This document shows, one piece after another, positions 37,301 to 50,400 of a stretch of DNA of 62,000 nt. The DNA is from Acanthaster planci (taxonomy: Eukaryota; Echinodermata; Asteroidea; Valvatida; Acanthasteridae). Each line of letters begins with the position of its first letter. Position 1 is the stretch's first letter. Location: positions 767,214 to 829,213 of the forward strand of contig NW_019091384.1 of assembly GCF_001949145.1 (NCBI RefSeq), given 5' to 3'. The translations under genes and the position numbers were made by a program. The notes beneath the pieces were generated by a model. It was not told the origin of the DNA. It saw nothing but the letters and a program-made list of their open reading frames with translations, and did not search any database.

Positions 37301-40300
37301 GACATAACAGAAAGTGGTATCAACATTTTATTCAGCCAAGAGACACATTTTCAAAGGTAAGTTACATTTGAAGGGACAGTGTGCTAATTGCATTTAATGC
37401 TCCAAATCACTTCTTATTGCACAGACCTGTTGGAAAAAAAACACTTGCTAGTGAAACCTTGAATTTATAGTTTGCTTCCTATGAAAACAGCATCCATCAA
37501 CACCACTTTTGTTGATGCACACCTCACACCTTGGGCTTGCCTCCCCATGGACTCGGGACATTGTAGTCCCAGCCAATAACCCATTACTGTTACAGTTTAG
37601 GCAACAGAACAATCTAAATATTGGCCCTGGGAACAATCCCCCTAGGCAGTATGCTCCCGAGGGGGACAGGCTGAAGTTTGCGTCTCTCAGTATCCCCTGG
37701 GGTCTGCCCCTCTACACACCCAGCCTGGGCAAGGTGTCAAGACTGTTCCACTGCTTGTTTTCTGAGTGAAATGTGGCTTTTCAAACTCATTTCCTTTACA
37801 AATTTGATGGCAAAGGGCACCTGATGAGAACATCAACAGAGCCAGCAGAACAACTTGGGTACTGCAACATTTCAATTTTCACATAGCTTGCTGTGTTTAT
37901 CTTTGTTTTGGTGCATAACTAAAAGTAAATGTTCAAGCCAAGGCCAATTTGGAAACCAGATACAGAGGAACAGAGAATGAGTCCTGCAGTGGAAGTTCAC
38001 AAAAATATATTTTTTTCTGAAGGAATTGCGAACCTTTTGAGATGGGAGACAGCCTCAACTTATGCCCAATGCCTATTTGCATGAACAATAACCCTTTGTT
38101 GAAATATATATCCCCTTAAACGATTCATAAAAGCATTTTAATTCACAACCATTAAGAACCAAATTGACACCCTCCACCTCCTTCATTGTGCCATTAAGTG
38201 TGTGGAATGTGACCATTGATCAGCGTTCACCAACTTCCCCAGGGCCCTTTACCCTTTGCAAAATTAATCTGACAAAAACTGACAGGTTCAGATTCCAACT
38301 TTTCAAGCAGGGTCCAGACATAGAACAGGTCAGTGATACCATTTAAATATCTATTTATCGAAAACAAATTTTCAAGACCCCAAAAATGGCATTTTTCAAA
38401 TTCTTCTAAAGCAGCTGTAAATTTCGATAACCACTATCAGAAAATTGTCAGCACAAACAAAGGGGTAAGTTTTCAGAGCCATTTACAGCAAAAATATTTC
38501 AGCTGTTCTCCAAAATTGCAAATTTAAGTTTGCTTTGTTCGCCATTGCACAGTGCGGGACAAAAGACGTATTATTGCAGCACAGTGCAGACCACTCCACA
38601 CCACTCTGCACAAACAAAAAATCCAATTTTGATCAATATTGCCATACACAATAATTAGGTCTCGTGTTTTTTTTTCAACTAATAATTTTTTTTTTCCATT
38701 TCACAGACTTTGTTGGGAGAGCCTTTAAGTACCCTACATCACTTCTTATGGAAGACAGATAAGATGACTACCAATGTAAAATACTGCTGCATTAACACTT
38801 AGCTACTTGAAAGAATACCCCCAAAAAATTAATAACAATAAAATATGCATATATACTGAAATAGGATCCAACTGATGTGAGAAAAGTGGGTACATGATGT
38901 GCAGGTATTATGTGCATGTAAACCTTTTGCTGTTTCTAGCTAATTCTACACACCCACACCAAAGGAACAAAAGCAAACAACTTCGCCAAATGTATCAGAA
39001 CAGTCCACGTATCACAGCTGTGGTACTGACTAATTAAATGAATCAGCCTGTTCCAGGGAAATGATCCGGACATAAGACACACTCAAAAATACACAATAAC
39101 TGCGCTGAAACTTAGTCATGACCACACCTGACAAACCACAGTGATGCGCACTGCATGTTTGAAAATATCAGAGACGTTTCGTTCCAGACGTAACATGAAC
39201 AATGTAAAAATGGACGATTGTGCCAGTGGTGTTAAGAACATTCCCTCTCTATTAGTCATGGTAATCGATAATTGGATTTTAACACATTGCCAGGCGTTTG
39301 CTTTTCAATCCCATCTCGCCACCCCATGACAAATGAAGGCAAAAGCACAGATGTATTTGTGGTCTGTTCACACTTGTTGAACCTGATGAATTGGATGGAA
39401 CAAAGGATTATGGGTAACACCTGGAAAGACCAGGAGGATAATGCCAGGCTGTTTCATTTCACTGGCAGGGAGGTTACTGAGAGAACAGTGTACATGTGTC
39501 CTTCAATTTCACAGCCTTGTTTCAATGAGAGCTCACTGGCAGTTTGAGGCTGTGTTGCAGACATATTGTTTTGTAAATGCATACCAAAAACCTTTTACTC
39601 CAACTCAATGGAGTAATTACAATGCCTTTTAATTTGCAAAAAGAACAAGCCAGGCAGTGGGAAAAAGACATGGAATTATGAGGGCTACGCTAGCATTGTT
39701 TTCTTATGTTGAGGGATGAAACAGGCAGGTGGGCCATAACCCAAAACAATTTGTCCAGCCCCACCCAATTCCTCAATATCCTTGCCACCCTCAAATGGTT
39801 GCCTTTCAACAAGTTGTTTTTTTCATGTTTTGAAAGCTGTGTTTGAAAGCACATTAAGAACATTAGAAAGACATTTGACGAAAAGTGCACAAGTTGATTC
39901 CTTGAATCACCAGGAGTTCACGCGTCAAGGCTTATTGCAAAAAAATTCCACCTTGTACATTGTACAATGACCTCAAGTTTTACAGCATGCAATCTGTTTG
40001 TTGAAAGATGATATTACCCCACATATCTGCTCTTTTGAATGCGTATGGTTAAGTTTATAGGCTGAAAATCATTTTCCAGCATGAAGGTTATGAGTCATAA
40101 AAACTCCCTTTCAAAAAGAAGGACATTTTTAGAGGGGTGCTGAGGCTTTTTAGAGCTTGAGGAGACACAAAAGCACTGTGAAGTTCACCGAATAAAGGCA
40201 TAGAGGCAACAGGGAATATTGTTAAGCATACAATGATGTAATGAAAGCCCACTGATGATGATGGGCATGTAGCAAGACAATTAGAATGAACAATGCGAAA

Positions 40301-40867
40301 TTGAGCTGGAAAAGGGGAATGATTAGCTGTGAGCTAGTGCTGTCTGACTCATTTTTTATTGGGGAGTTGACAGATGGCCCAATCATAGGGAGTGGGGATA
40401 AGAAGAATAGAAACTCTATCTCAGTTTCATAACCTGAGGAAAATCTTTATGAGAGGAAGCGAAACATATGTCCTCAAAACTGCTCACAATCATGCCACAT
40501 AAGCAAAAAATGCAGTTAGTCCTAAAATGCCAAAGTCAACCGACTGAAAAGAATTTGACAGCAAGAGTGACTTTTTTTCAGGCACAACACGTACACATCA
40601 CTTGGAGTCATACATCTATAGTAAGGAGCTTGAGCGTAAGTTTTCATGCTAACAACACTGCCATGTTTATGAAACTGGAAGAGTAACCTGAAGACTGAAG
40701 ACTGGAGGAGGGAGGAAAAAGCCCCTCCCCCAGTTTTGCCAAATTGGCTCTCTAAAATGTACATTACGGGTAGCTACATCTAGGTAACAGAGGCTAACAT
40801 ACAAGTTTTTGATGAACATCCTTAACTATCAAATTCTGCTCCAACCACAGCAACCAGCCTCTCATGT
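34341..40867. other. Gene-poor intergenic DNA with possible regulatory islands
   Basis: No gene recognised. 39130-39330 looks enhancer-like, with the homeodomain-type GTAATCGATAATTGG from 39261. 40190-40400 likewise has CAATTAG (40278-40284), TTTTTTATTG (40352-40361) and a Meis/TGIF-type TTGACAG (40367-40373). A GC-richer patch at 37490-37770 with frames on both strands is unexplained. Confidence 0.5.
40190..40400. promoter_or_regulatory. Enhancer-like island with Hox- and Meis-type words
   Basis: Within about 100 bases there are CAATTAG, TTTTTTATTG and TTGACAGATGG, a grouping typical of homeodomain/TALE-bound enhancers. No coding frame overlaps. The call is a reading of motifs and is not backed by alignment. 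Confidence 0.3.
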
Positions 40868-41110
40868 GGGGCCAATTTCATAAAGCTGCCTAAGCATACA
40901 ATTTGCTTAACCATGAAAAAACCTTGCTTGATAAATCAGGTTACCAGCCAAAACTCCATGTGATGTATATTGTTTTGGAATGGCATTCACCTGTCTTTTG
41001 GTTAGCATGACAATCACTTAGAATTTGAGCTGATAACCTTTGTTTTTTAAGCAAGTTTTTCTTTTGCTTAAGCAAATTTTGTGCTTAAGCAGCTCTATGA
41101 AATTGGCCCC
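40868..41110. mobile_element. MITE-like palindromic element, GGGCCCAATTTCAT family (243 bp)
   Basis: The terminal inverted repeats are 40868-40896 (GGGGCCAATTTCATAAAGCT...) and 41082-41110 (...AGCTCTATGAAATTGGCCCC), matching at 27 of 29 positions. The interior repeats GCTTAAGCA-type words and has no coding frame, so it is non-autonomous. No clear target duplication is visible. The ends match those at 42091-42351 and, less well, 9983-10353. Confidence 0.8.
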
Positions 41111-42090
41111 ATTGCTAAGCCTGACCCATGTTGAAGAATTGGCACAGCCATTTCCACAAATGTTTTCAAATCACCATGGAGAAGGAAAGACAAATGATGA
41201 TTCTTGTCACACAAGACGCCATCATTTGACTTGAGACGAATGAGTGGATATGTTTCCTGTACGACTAATCTCCACTGGATACATGAAAAAAATATTTAGA
41301 GTTTCTCAGGTTCAGGGGAGTGATAAATAAAACTGGATTAACCAGAAGACAAAGCTACAAATGGAAAAAAAAAACCCTCAGGGCAAGTTGGCAACCTGGT
41401 AGCAGCAAATGCTGTGATCACCAAGGGTGTATGAAATAATCAGAAATAACAAAAAATTAATCCTATTTCATACTTGTTGTTTCAAAGAAAAGAGAACAAA
41501 CCTAACTTCCAGCTACATGCTTTACCATGACCTTTTGGCAGGTTGAAATTCAACCACACCCCCTACAAATGACCACATACTGCAAAGTACAGCTCCATGG
41601 AATATTTAACCACAATTTCCATGAAAAGAATTTTTGGGCTTGACAAATCTCCGAATTGATACCAAGATCATTCAAAGAAGAGCCACATGTTAACAATTGT
41701 GACATCCAATTAATATCCTTTGTTTAATTTTGGAAAGTTACAGCTTCAGTATAACAGTGTAACATCTACCTGGGTTGAAGGCAACATGGGTCAATTTCAA
41801 ACAGACCCAAGTCACATTAAATACTGGTTGGCAAGAGTATGCTGTTCACACTATCATTGGTTTCTACATGTACGTGAGTTGGATGTACATGTAATTTCTG
41901 GTCAATTTAAACAGGTATACTTTTGTTTGTCCAACAAGAAGAGTTTCAACAGTGTGTAACATCTTTACAGAGATAGGCGGACAGTTAATGAAAACAGGAG
42001 TGGCATTAGTTGGCTCACGGCTCCTGATGTAAACACCTTAGCAATGTATAGCAGTGTCCATAAACATCAAATGATTTCAACTGCAGAACA
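41111..42090. other. Intergenic DNA between two MITE-like elements
   Basis: Nothing recognisable beyond an ACATGTAC cluster near 41868-41893. Short open frames lack domains. Confidence 0.5.
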
Positions 42091-42351
42091 GGGCCCAATT
42101 TCACGGCGCTGCTTACCGCAAGCGAAAAATCGGTGCTTACCATAGCAGAAAATTCTGCGCTTACGGCGCATATTTCATATACATATTTCACGGGTTAGCG
42201 AGGAATTTTGGCTTGTGCACATGCGTACATCCAAGAACTAAGGATTCTGTGCTTAAAGGGTTAGCACAAAATTTTCTGCTTGCGCGGTTAGTGCCGAATG
42301 ATGATCATAAGCACGTAATTCTGCGGTAAGCAGCACCATGAAATTGGGCCC
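42091..42351. mobile_element. MITE-like palindromic element, GGGCCCAATTTCAT family (261 bp)
   Basis: The terminal inverted repeats 42091-42120 and 42322-42351 match at 28 of 30 positions; each begins GGGCCCAATTTCA and continues to GCTGCTTACCGCA. The interior contains further GCTTAC/GTAAGC words, so the whole can fold into a long hairpin. It has no coding frame. Among the copies in this window it is the best preserved. Confidence 0.85.
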
Positions 42352-43066
42352 AGATTAGTTTTAGACATGCACTGAAATACATTTAAAAACCTAGCAGTCT
42401 GGCTGACATTTCTCAAAGCTCTCCTCATTCCAAAAAATGGTACAAAAGACGTTGATTCTCTCCTTGGAAATCTGAACAGTTCCAAGATCCTGCTCCATTC
42501 GAACACAGGATCATGTACATGTACATGTAGAGTGTTTGACCTTTATCTCTGAAAGCCTTAATGCATTTTGTGTGGGCACAGATCACCCTCATCAAAATTA
42601 ATAATATGGCTGGTAGGTCATTTACATACTGCAGGTACTTCTTGGAAGCCTCGCTCTGAGAGGTCTTAAAGGGAAAACACCTTGACTGGTAAATTGCCAA
42701 CTTCAAATTTTTGCAGTAATATCTCTGAATTGTCTGGATCTCAATTTCAATGAAATTGTTGCATCTTTTATCACTTGTATGTAAACTGGCTGCCGGCCTT
42801 AGGTTGTCACCCATAAAGTGATGATTGTTTGACAGATGTTGCATTTAAAATGCTTAAAATATAATTCGTCTTGCAGTACAAAAAAGTTACGAACTTTTAT
42901 TTCATCAAAAATGTGTACCTTCACAAACTACCAGTTATGTAACTGCCACTGTAGTGTGCCATCTTTGAAATATTTACAATATTTGGTAAGCCATGTCAAA
43001 CAGCTTTCTTGCACAAAATGTCTCAGCAGAAAACCTCCTATGCAATAATATCAATTTAAATACTAT
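42352..43066. other. Intergenic DNA, nothing recognised
   Basis: AT-rich sequence with a TGTACATGTACATG cluster near 42514-42529. The minus-strand frame 42425-42844 (139 codons) crosses it without any known domain. Confidence 0.5.
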
Positions 43067-43264
43067 CCGGTTCGTAAGTGTGACGTCACTTCAGTTTAAA
43101 CCACACCCACTGCACACGTGCACTGCACATAGGGTTACATGCATTGATTGCCGTTTAGGTGGAACCATGGACCCGGAAGTTAACGAACAACTTCTGCGAT
43201 CGTCCAATGAGAGGCTGCGAATCATGGCACGTCGGTCTTTGTGACAAAGCCACTTACGAACCGG
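43067..43264. mobile_element. Short MITE with CCGGTTCGTAAGTG termini and a CRE palindrome
   Basis: CCGGTTCGTAAGTG (43067-43080) and CACTTACGAACCGG (43251-43264) are exact inverted repeats. Inside the left arm AAGTGTGACGTCAC (43076-43089) repeats a 14-mer from the element at 27118-27250, which links the two. Plus-strand open frames in it are not convincing genes. It is 198 bp and non-autonomous. No TA duplication is seen here. Confidence 0.7.
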
Positions 43265-46254
43265 GCAACAATCAAGTTATACTGATTACTGCTTATGATA
43301 CAGTTATCAGGTCACATTTCTCTGTGCATGAAATGAGTCTGAAAACTTGTATGGCAATGAAAGAATGTTCCAACAAAATAAAATGTGCAAAAAATGGGAT
43401 TATAGTGCTCTGGAAAAATACAAGACAGTTAAACAAATCTCACAACCTGTTACTATTTATAACGGTCACAACTGTTGAAGAACAGACAAATTGAACAAAT
43501 GTCTTCCCCGTTTAAAATTTACCGGGGTTGCACTGCCATTTTCTGAATGAAGAATAATGACAGGGTACCAAAACAACAGGGCTTACTTTGCAACAAAGTG
43601 CAGCCGAGTTGAAGATGGAACAAATACCATGGCTTCTTTTGGCCTCTGAATTGAAAGTTCATAGTAGGTCAAAGAAATTCACTGAAAATGAAGATTAATG
43701 AAAAACCTGGCAGAAATGAGGCGAACAAGGTTTGTTGTGTTTATGAGTTTCATATATGGTTACACTGACACCATAAATATTGACATATGCTTGAATGTAT
43801 TAAACTTACACGCACTATCATGTGATCCGAGTCATCGGACACGTGTTTACATTAGGTCTGATTGGATCAGTATGAGTTCATTAGGCCATGGAGGGTCTGT
43901 TTTCCTTCCTCCATGATTAGGCCTATGCATGGCAGAATGAACTATTGGTAGACAGAATATTCATAAGTTTGATCAGTGTGTTGTTCTTCGGACCACTTTT
44001 TGTACATCCTGGTCTCAATATTTTAGGCATCTTCAATATCAAAAGCCTTGCTTTTGTGGCCTCACTTAAGCCAAAAGGGTTCAAGCACCAAAGGTCTTGA
44101 AAACCAAAGACAGACCCCCATGCAAAATGAATCCGGACAGATGACCTAATGCAAACCCAGCATGGGCTACGGTTGCTGTTCAGCTCAGGATGAGCACTGC
44201 TGGCCTTCAACATATCGGACAAGGTCTTGTATGAATGAATTTTAATTAGTGATCACAAAAACGGTGAATCAACCCAGAAGCTCTCATGACAGTAGTGACT
44301 GCTTAAATGTCCTACTCAGAGACATCTGGGGTCACGTTTCATTAAGGCCCCAGAGTATACCTCTACATATGTAGGCCTAAGCCAGCAATCAACAAATTTT
44401 GAAGTGCCTGTACAAGACAGTGTATATCATCCATTGAAGGAGGAGAACATGCACATGTGATCAAAGGTGTCTTATTAAATATCCCAGATACCAAGGTTAT
44501 ATGCAATATATGCTACCTTATTACATCAGGAAGCACAATGGTTACATGAGGATTGCCTTGTATTGCCTCATTAATAATGCCGTTATTGTAACTCATATCA
44601 AAGGGTCCACTGGAGGGTGCAAGCGGGGTTGGATGGCCAATATGACTCACTTTCTGAAGTCTGACAGTTAAGTTAGGTGCACCAATTAAAATTCAAAGAC
44701 CAATTCTGGTGACAAATTCCTGAAGCATCTCCCCGTGTTCACAGAGTTTACAATTGGTGATATTTCTACTTCAGTCCCTGGCTCTAGAGTACTAAACAGG
44801 CAGAACCTCACAAAACGCATCAGGGTGCAACTTTGTAAGATCTTTTCCCATGAGCGGCCACGAAAAGTCCTTCATCCCTATATCCTACCCAATTGTGCGC
44901 AGGAGGCTGGTATCATTGACACAGCATGGTGTCTTGCCATTGGCCTTGTAACGAAGCCCTATAGTACATGTATATAAAAACACGGTTTACTTGGAGCTGG
45001 CATTCCAAACAGAAAAAAAAAGAGAAGAAACTTTAAGACACATCGGTGATATAATCTTTTTTCAATTTGGATAATTAAACCAATAAGTCCTGATGAGATA
45101 GAATGACCATGCATTTCACAAACTTACGGTAATCACCATTATAGGCTATCGTTGGTCATCTGTGCATTATTTTCCTTTGAGGCAACAAATGTGCTTGGTG
45201 AAATTCTGAGAAAAACAGTAGGCCTACATATAGGATTTTGATTTCAAATCAAAAATTGCCAAGTCATGTTTGGAACTGCATCCAAATTCAACATTTGGGA
45301 CACATTCCCATTCAGTTGAATGCAGTTATGCGATATCGTGCACTGAACAAATGAATTATAGTAACCGTGCATGCGTGTATGTCGTGTCAATGTTTGAGTG
45401 TGCTTTGCCGAATTAAAAACAAACTCATGGCCGCAATTTCCCAAATGTGCCTTTTGAGCCACTGTCGGAAATAGCCTTCTTTCATTGGTTTCTTCAAAAT
45501 CATTGCTTGCCCTAAAGAATAATTTCAGACGGAGTTCAATCCCATGACCATTTTTTAAACAAAGTCAAAGTCTTCAACAGTAATTTTGTCAGTCATATTT
45601 TTGGATAACTGCAAATGATGAATTAATATAGGGAAAATAAAAGGGGACTAATATAATTTGATGAAAATGACCCTGACCATAAACAACACATTTTGTGGAA
45701 AAAAAAGCAGGTTAGTAAAAAGAGGCAATAAAATCAAACTACAGATTTTGCTTAAAGGACTAAAATATTAAGACTCAAGGACCATTTAACCAGGAACGGA
45801 AAAAACTTACTTTAACTGGTTATAACATTGTTCAAAAAACATATGCACTTCAAAAGTATAGCTTGTACCTAACCTGAATGTATTATTTTCTAGCTGACAA
45901 CCAGAAGGCCAGTTGTCACAATCACAAGAGAATCAGTTATTGTGAGTGGCAATAACAAGCTTTACAAATGATTATCGTTACCCTTGTTAGTGATCCAATG
46001 CCAATGGGTAACAGTCTGAATTCCAACACCTCAGTCCAGTGTTTCTAATCACTAGTTTCACCTTGGTATCAATAGGGGTTTCTTAAATCTGAACCCGGTA
46101 ATTGAGATGATTTTCATTTGTGCAAGAACAATAGCTGCGGCCCAAGGCCGCGTCGCAACATTCATCACTTTTTCTTGATGCCAACGTCATAACCTTTAGC
46201 AATTTACAATGAGGACTCTCATCAGATCGTTAGTCCCTGGATCAACGTGAAATT

Positions 46255-46298
46255 AAAAAAAAAGAAAAGAAATGGAAAGAAAGAAAGAAAAAAGAAGG
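46255..46298. repeat. Purine-rich (GAAA)n-type simple repeat
   Basis: A tract of A and G (one T) including AAAGAAAGAAAG. It is an ordinary microsatellite. Confidence 0.75.
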
Positions 46299-47204
46299 TA
46301 TTGTACAATTGTCAAACCTTGCTGATGGAAATCTTTTGCGGAAATTGTCTGGGATTTTACAGATAATACAGTCGCTAAATGAGCCAGTCTGAAGGGCTAG
46401 GTATTAGAGGAACCACTAGAATCCTACCGGTCGTTGAACCCAGATTTTAGAACGACATGAACTACACGAGAGTGTCCATGTACGGGATCAGAAAAGAAAC
46501 AACTAGCGGCAATTTGTACCTCTTTTGTGATTGAGGGAGCACCCAGACTGAGCCCAGCAGGGGTACGGGGTTTTTTCTTTTCTTTCCTTTTGGGTACAAT
46601 ACCCTCTGACGTCATGAGGTGAGGAAGCACTTTTATAATTTTTTTCCCCTTATGGCAAAAATTTTGGCAATCTGTGGAACGTAAAAAAGAACGGATTTGA
46701 CAACATGTGGCAAAGTGATGAAGCACTTTTAGGTCAGATACATTGCTGTGAATTGGTTTTGCTATTGAGCAATGAAAACCTTCATTCTTTAGTTTCTACT
46801 ATGAGCGGAGTGTTGTATACTTGTAGTTAGACTCAGATTCATGAGTCAAATCAATTTGAAAAGCAAACTGTGACCCAAATTTACAAATGATTCGGAAGTC
46901 ACTGAAGTCAGCTGTGATTTCACTAAATTCAGAACTGTTGCAGAACAAGCACTTGTTTCAGTCTGGAGAAAGGATTAGATTGACCTTGAAATTAAAGACA
47001 CCAAACAAGAATAAGTAAGAGGTACATGTAGACCCTTCCACAAACAGAGAGCAACGTTAGGGATGAAGACGAGCCTGTAGGGGGCCTACATGTAAAGGAA
47101 AGAGAACACAGAGGGGTAAGAATGGAAGAAAGATTAGAGGGATTGTGATGACAGAACAACAGACAACAGATGTCAGAAGATGATACTGTAGAGAAACCCG
47201 CAGG

Positions 47205-47425
47205 ATATGAAAAACGAAAACGGAGATGATCCTGATGATGGTGGCGGCATGGCTGAAGAGAAATGGGATCGGAAGGAAAAATATGAAGGCAGAGGGCACG
47301 GAGTGTGGAGTGTTGGTGAGACTGGTAAGGTGCTGATTGATGGGTGTAGTGGTATGACTATGACACTGATGATGGGGAAATTGGTATTGATGATGGCAGC
47401 AATAGAGTGGTGATGATGATGGAAA
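47205..47425. repeat. GATGATG-rich low-complexity region
   Basis: Repeated GATGATG and GGTGATGATGATGG words dominate this stretch. The plus-strand frame 47207-47413 is a result of this composition. Confidence 0.5.
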
Positions 47426-50400
47426 CCAAAAAAGACCTCTATAATAAAGATGGAAATAGATATCTGAAAATTTATAATTGAAAAAAAATGGAAATTTAAA
47501 TTAGTAAAATTAATGTAACAGAGATGTCAATTAAGATTAACCAATAAACATGAATGTTTATACTCTTTTAATGATTTTAATGATTGCCTCGCAATTAATT
47601 CCTACACTGGGAAGGCTTGCTATGTTTAAAAAAAAAAAAATGGTTGGAAAACCGATGGTACAAAACAGCACAAACTTGATGGGGATGTAGAACAATTTCA
47701 AATGACATGAACCAACTGCATTTATGTAATGAAACCCCTCACTTCTGATGGGATGAGTGCAAAAGCACTTTAACAAAATTGTCACTTTCAAAGTAAAATA
47801 ATTATGGCAGCTGATGAACCAACTTAATTAATTCATCGACAAGGAAGTTTCATTGGAATTTTTCAGATCTCAAAACTCAATATTTTACACAGGACAACGT
47901 GACATTATGGGAGTTGCGAAAAGAATACAAGTAATATTTAATTAAGCTTAATTCCAGGAAACGAACATTGACATATGTAAATTAAACAGATATGCGGATA
48001 GAGACACAGTACAGGCAGCATGTACATGTATCTGCTGACCTCAGTTTGAGGTCACTGACCCCTTCCCCTTGTGTGTGTTTTTTCTGCACTATGATTACAC
48101 AGTTCAGAGACAAATACCATATGGTGTGTTCTCTGTGTTCACGCTCTCACATCAATCACACAGCAAAATGTACATGTAGTTGACTGGCTTTTGGAAACAT
48201 GTGTCTTGGACATTTTTTCCCAAGGAATTGAAACTGCTGCTCATGGACATTATTCTACAAGAATGAATTCTCCAAACTGATGATGCTAACACTGGCACAC
48301 AGGAGGGTGAAAGTTGTCTGCTGGGGTAAAGATACCATGTGGCACCCGAGACTGGACGGAGGAGAGTGCAGAAAGAAGGGGAGGGGCATTAGGAGCCATC
48401 CCCTCACCATGTTTTTTCTTTCCCAAACTATGAAGAAGAAAAAAAGGATGGAAGTGGAAGCAGCTATCAAAATAAATAAAAAAAATTTTAAATTTGAGAT
48501 GTTGCTTGCAGCACTCACAAACATTTTCTAGCGGAGGGGGCAAATAATTACTAACAACAAAGAACCAGCCAAACAAATAAAACTGAACAAAAAGAAAAAC
48601 ATGCACAATATTACACAATGCCTTCACATCAATACAAGAACTTAATCCAACACAGGGAGAAAGGTCGCCTGCCTGGTTTGTTTCTACAGTAACAGCTGTT
48701 CGTCTTCTTAATAAAACACAGAATAGGAATCTTACTCTTATGTACCCGGAGAAATATTTTATCATTATTGTCTGCCAGTAATGAAGTAAATGTAAACTTC
48801 TGAAGGGCCTCTGGGTAGACATGCCATATGGCTCTGATACACGTCTGACAAAGTATTAAACTAACTGAGCCATGTATTCTCGGAAATTGGCACTGTAAAT
48901 ACAAAGCACCTGTTTCAGAAATGATATCAGGTGGGTCAGATGTTCTGGAAATGATGTGGGTTCAGGGGAAAGAAATGAAATAATGGAACTGGACCACTGA
49001 GGAGTTCAAGTTTTAGCAAAATTATCAATTTGTCATTCACCAATTGTCCCTAATTGCTTAGATACAAGTCATTACCCACTTCAAGTGCCTCCAATAAGCA
49101 AGGAACCAAATTGTTTTCAGAGTTCTCTGCTCACGATGAGGTCATGTTTTCAAAGGTCAATGAATTAAAGGTCAAACAAGTTGAAGGGTTCAGTTCAAAG
49201 ATCCCAAATCAATTTCCATTGTCATTATTTTCATGCTCTACATATTTCTATGTGGAAAATTAAAAAATACCCTGACATGTCAAAGAAATAAATGAGAAGT
49301 AAGCAAGTTGAGGGTCAACTTTAAGAAATACATTATTAAATGTAACCTATCACTCCTTATAGTTTTGGATCCTTCCATGACTATCCTAGTCTCCAGATTT
49401 AAATACGAAAAATTACAAGATGGACCAGAAATAAAGACAGAAATACAATAGTGCATAAGGCTACCAGCCAAGGACAGCTGAAAATAACAAATGACACTAT
49501 GAAATTCCAAATTTCAATTTCAAGAAAATTCAAAGGAAATGTAAGTGAATGATTTTCAGAACATTTAGATTTAATTTAAAGCTAAATAAATAAACAAAAG
49601 CATCTCAAGTAAATGAGACACACTCTAGGAATGGGAAACACGCAATCCCACAAATATTCTTACCACAAAATCTGCAGCACAACCTTGTTTTTTGATAATC
49701 CACACCCAAACAGATCAGAAAAAAAGATAAAAGGAAAATACCTGCATCATGTCTGTCCTACCCATGCACTCACTATGAGTCATAACAATAAAGTCTAGTA
49801 CAGAAACCAAAACTATACAGAGTCTGGGAACTATCAAACTAGACGACCACCAGACTTAAAATTTTCTGAACTTCATCTCCTGTGGTGATCCATTCTCCGC
49901 CTAAAACTCAACTGAGCTATTTTCATCATTCTCAGGCCCAGTCCCCAGGGTATAAATCCTTCAAGTTCACCCATTGGTCTCTCATTCCCAGGCTCCATTT
50001 CATCATTTTCGTTTTCCTTCAATGTTCCCAAGTTTTTACTACCCCTTTCTTCTTTTGGGGCCATTCATGCCGGCACATCAGTTGTGTATACTGTGAGAGG
50101 TTCCAGATGTGTTCCACTGTCATCCTGACTGAGTCTAGACAGGGCTCCTTGCCACCTAGGTCCCTGGGGTGTGTTTAGCTTGACTCTATGGACAACTGCA
50201 GACTACCAGGACTCCATGTCTGCAGGCAAGTTCAAGTTACTATACTCCCAATACCCAAGGGATATACCCCAAAAGAAATGAGCATTACATTTTTTCATTC
50301 ACAGCAATATCTGAAAATGCTTGTGCAACTCTGGTCAGGTAAAGACTTTGATGTTGGTATCTAATGAAAAAACTTGGATCTATTGGTGTCTGCCTAATAC

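Noticed and set aside
44333-44353. TTTCATTAAGGCCCC resembling a MITE end
   Set aside because: The spacing differs from the family ends and no opposite arm is seen.
48286-48822. 178-codon minus-strand open frame
   Set aside because: It lies opposite an open plus frame, is rich in Phe/Leu/His from low-complexity sequence, and has no recognisable domain or splice context.
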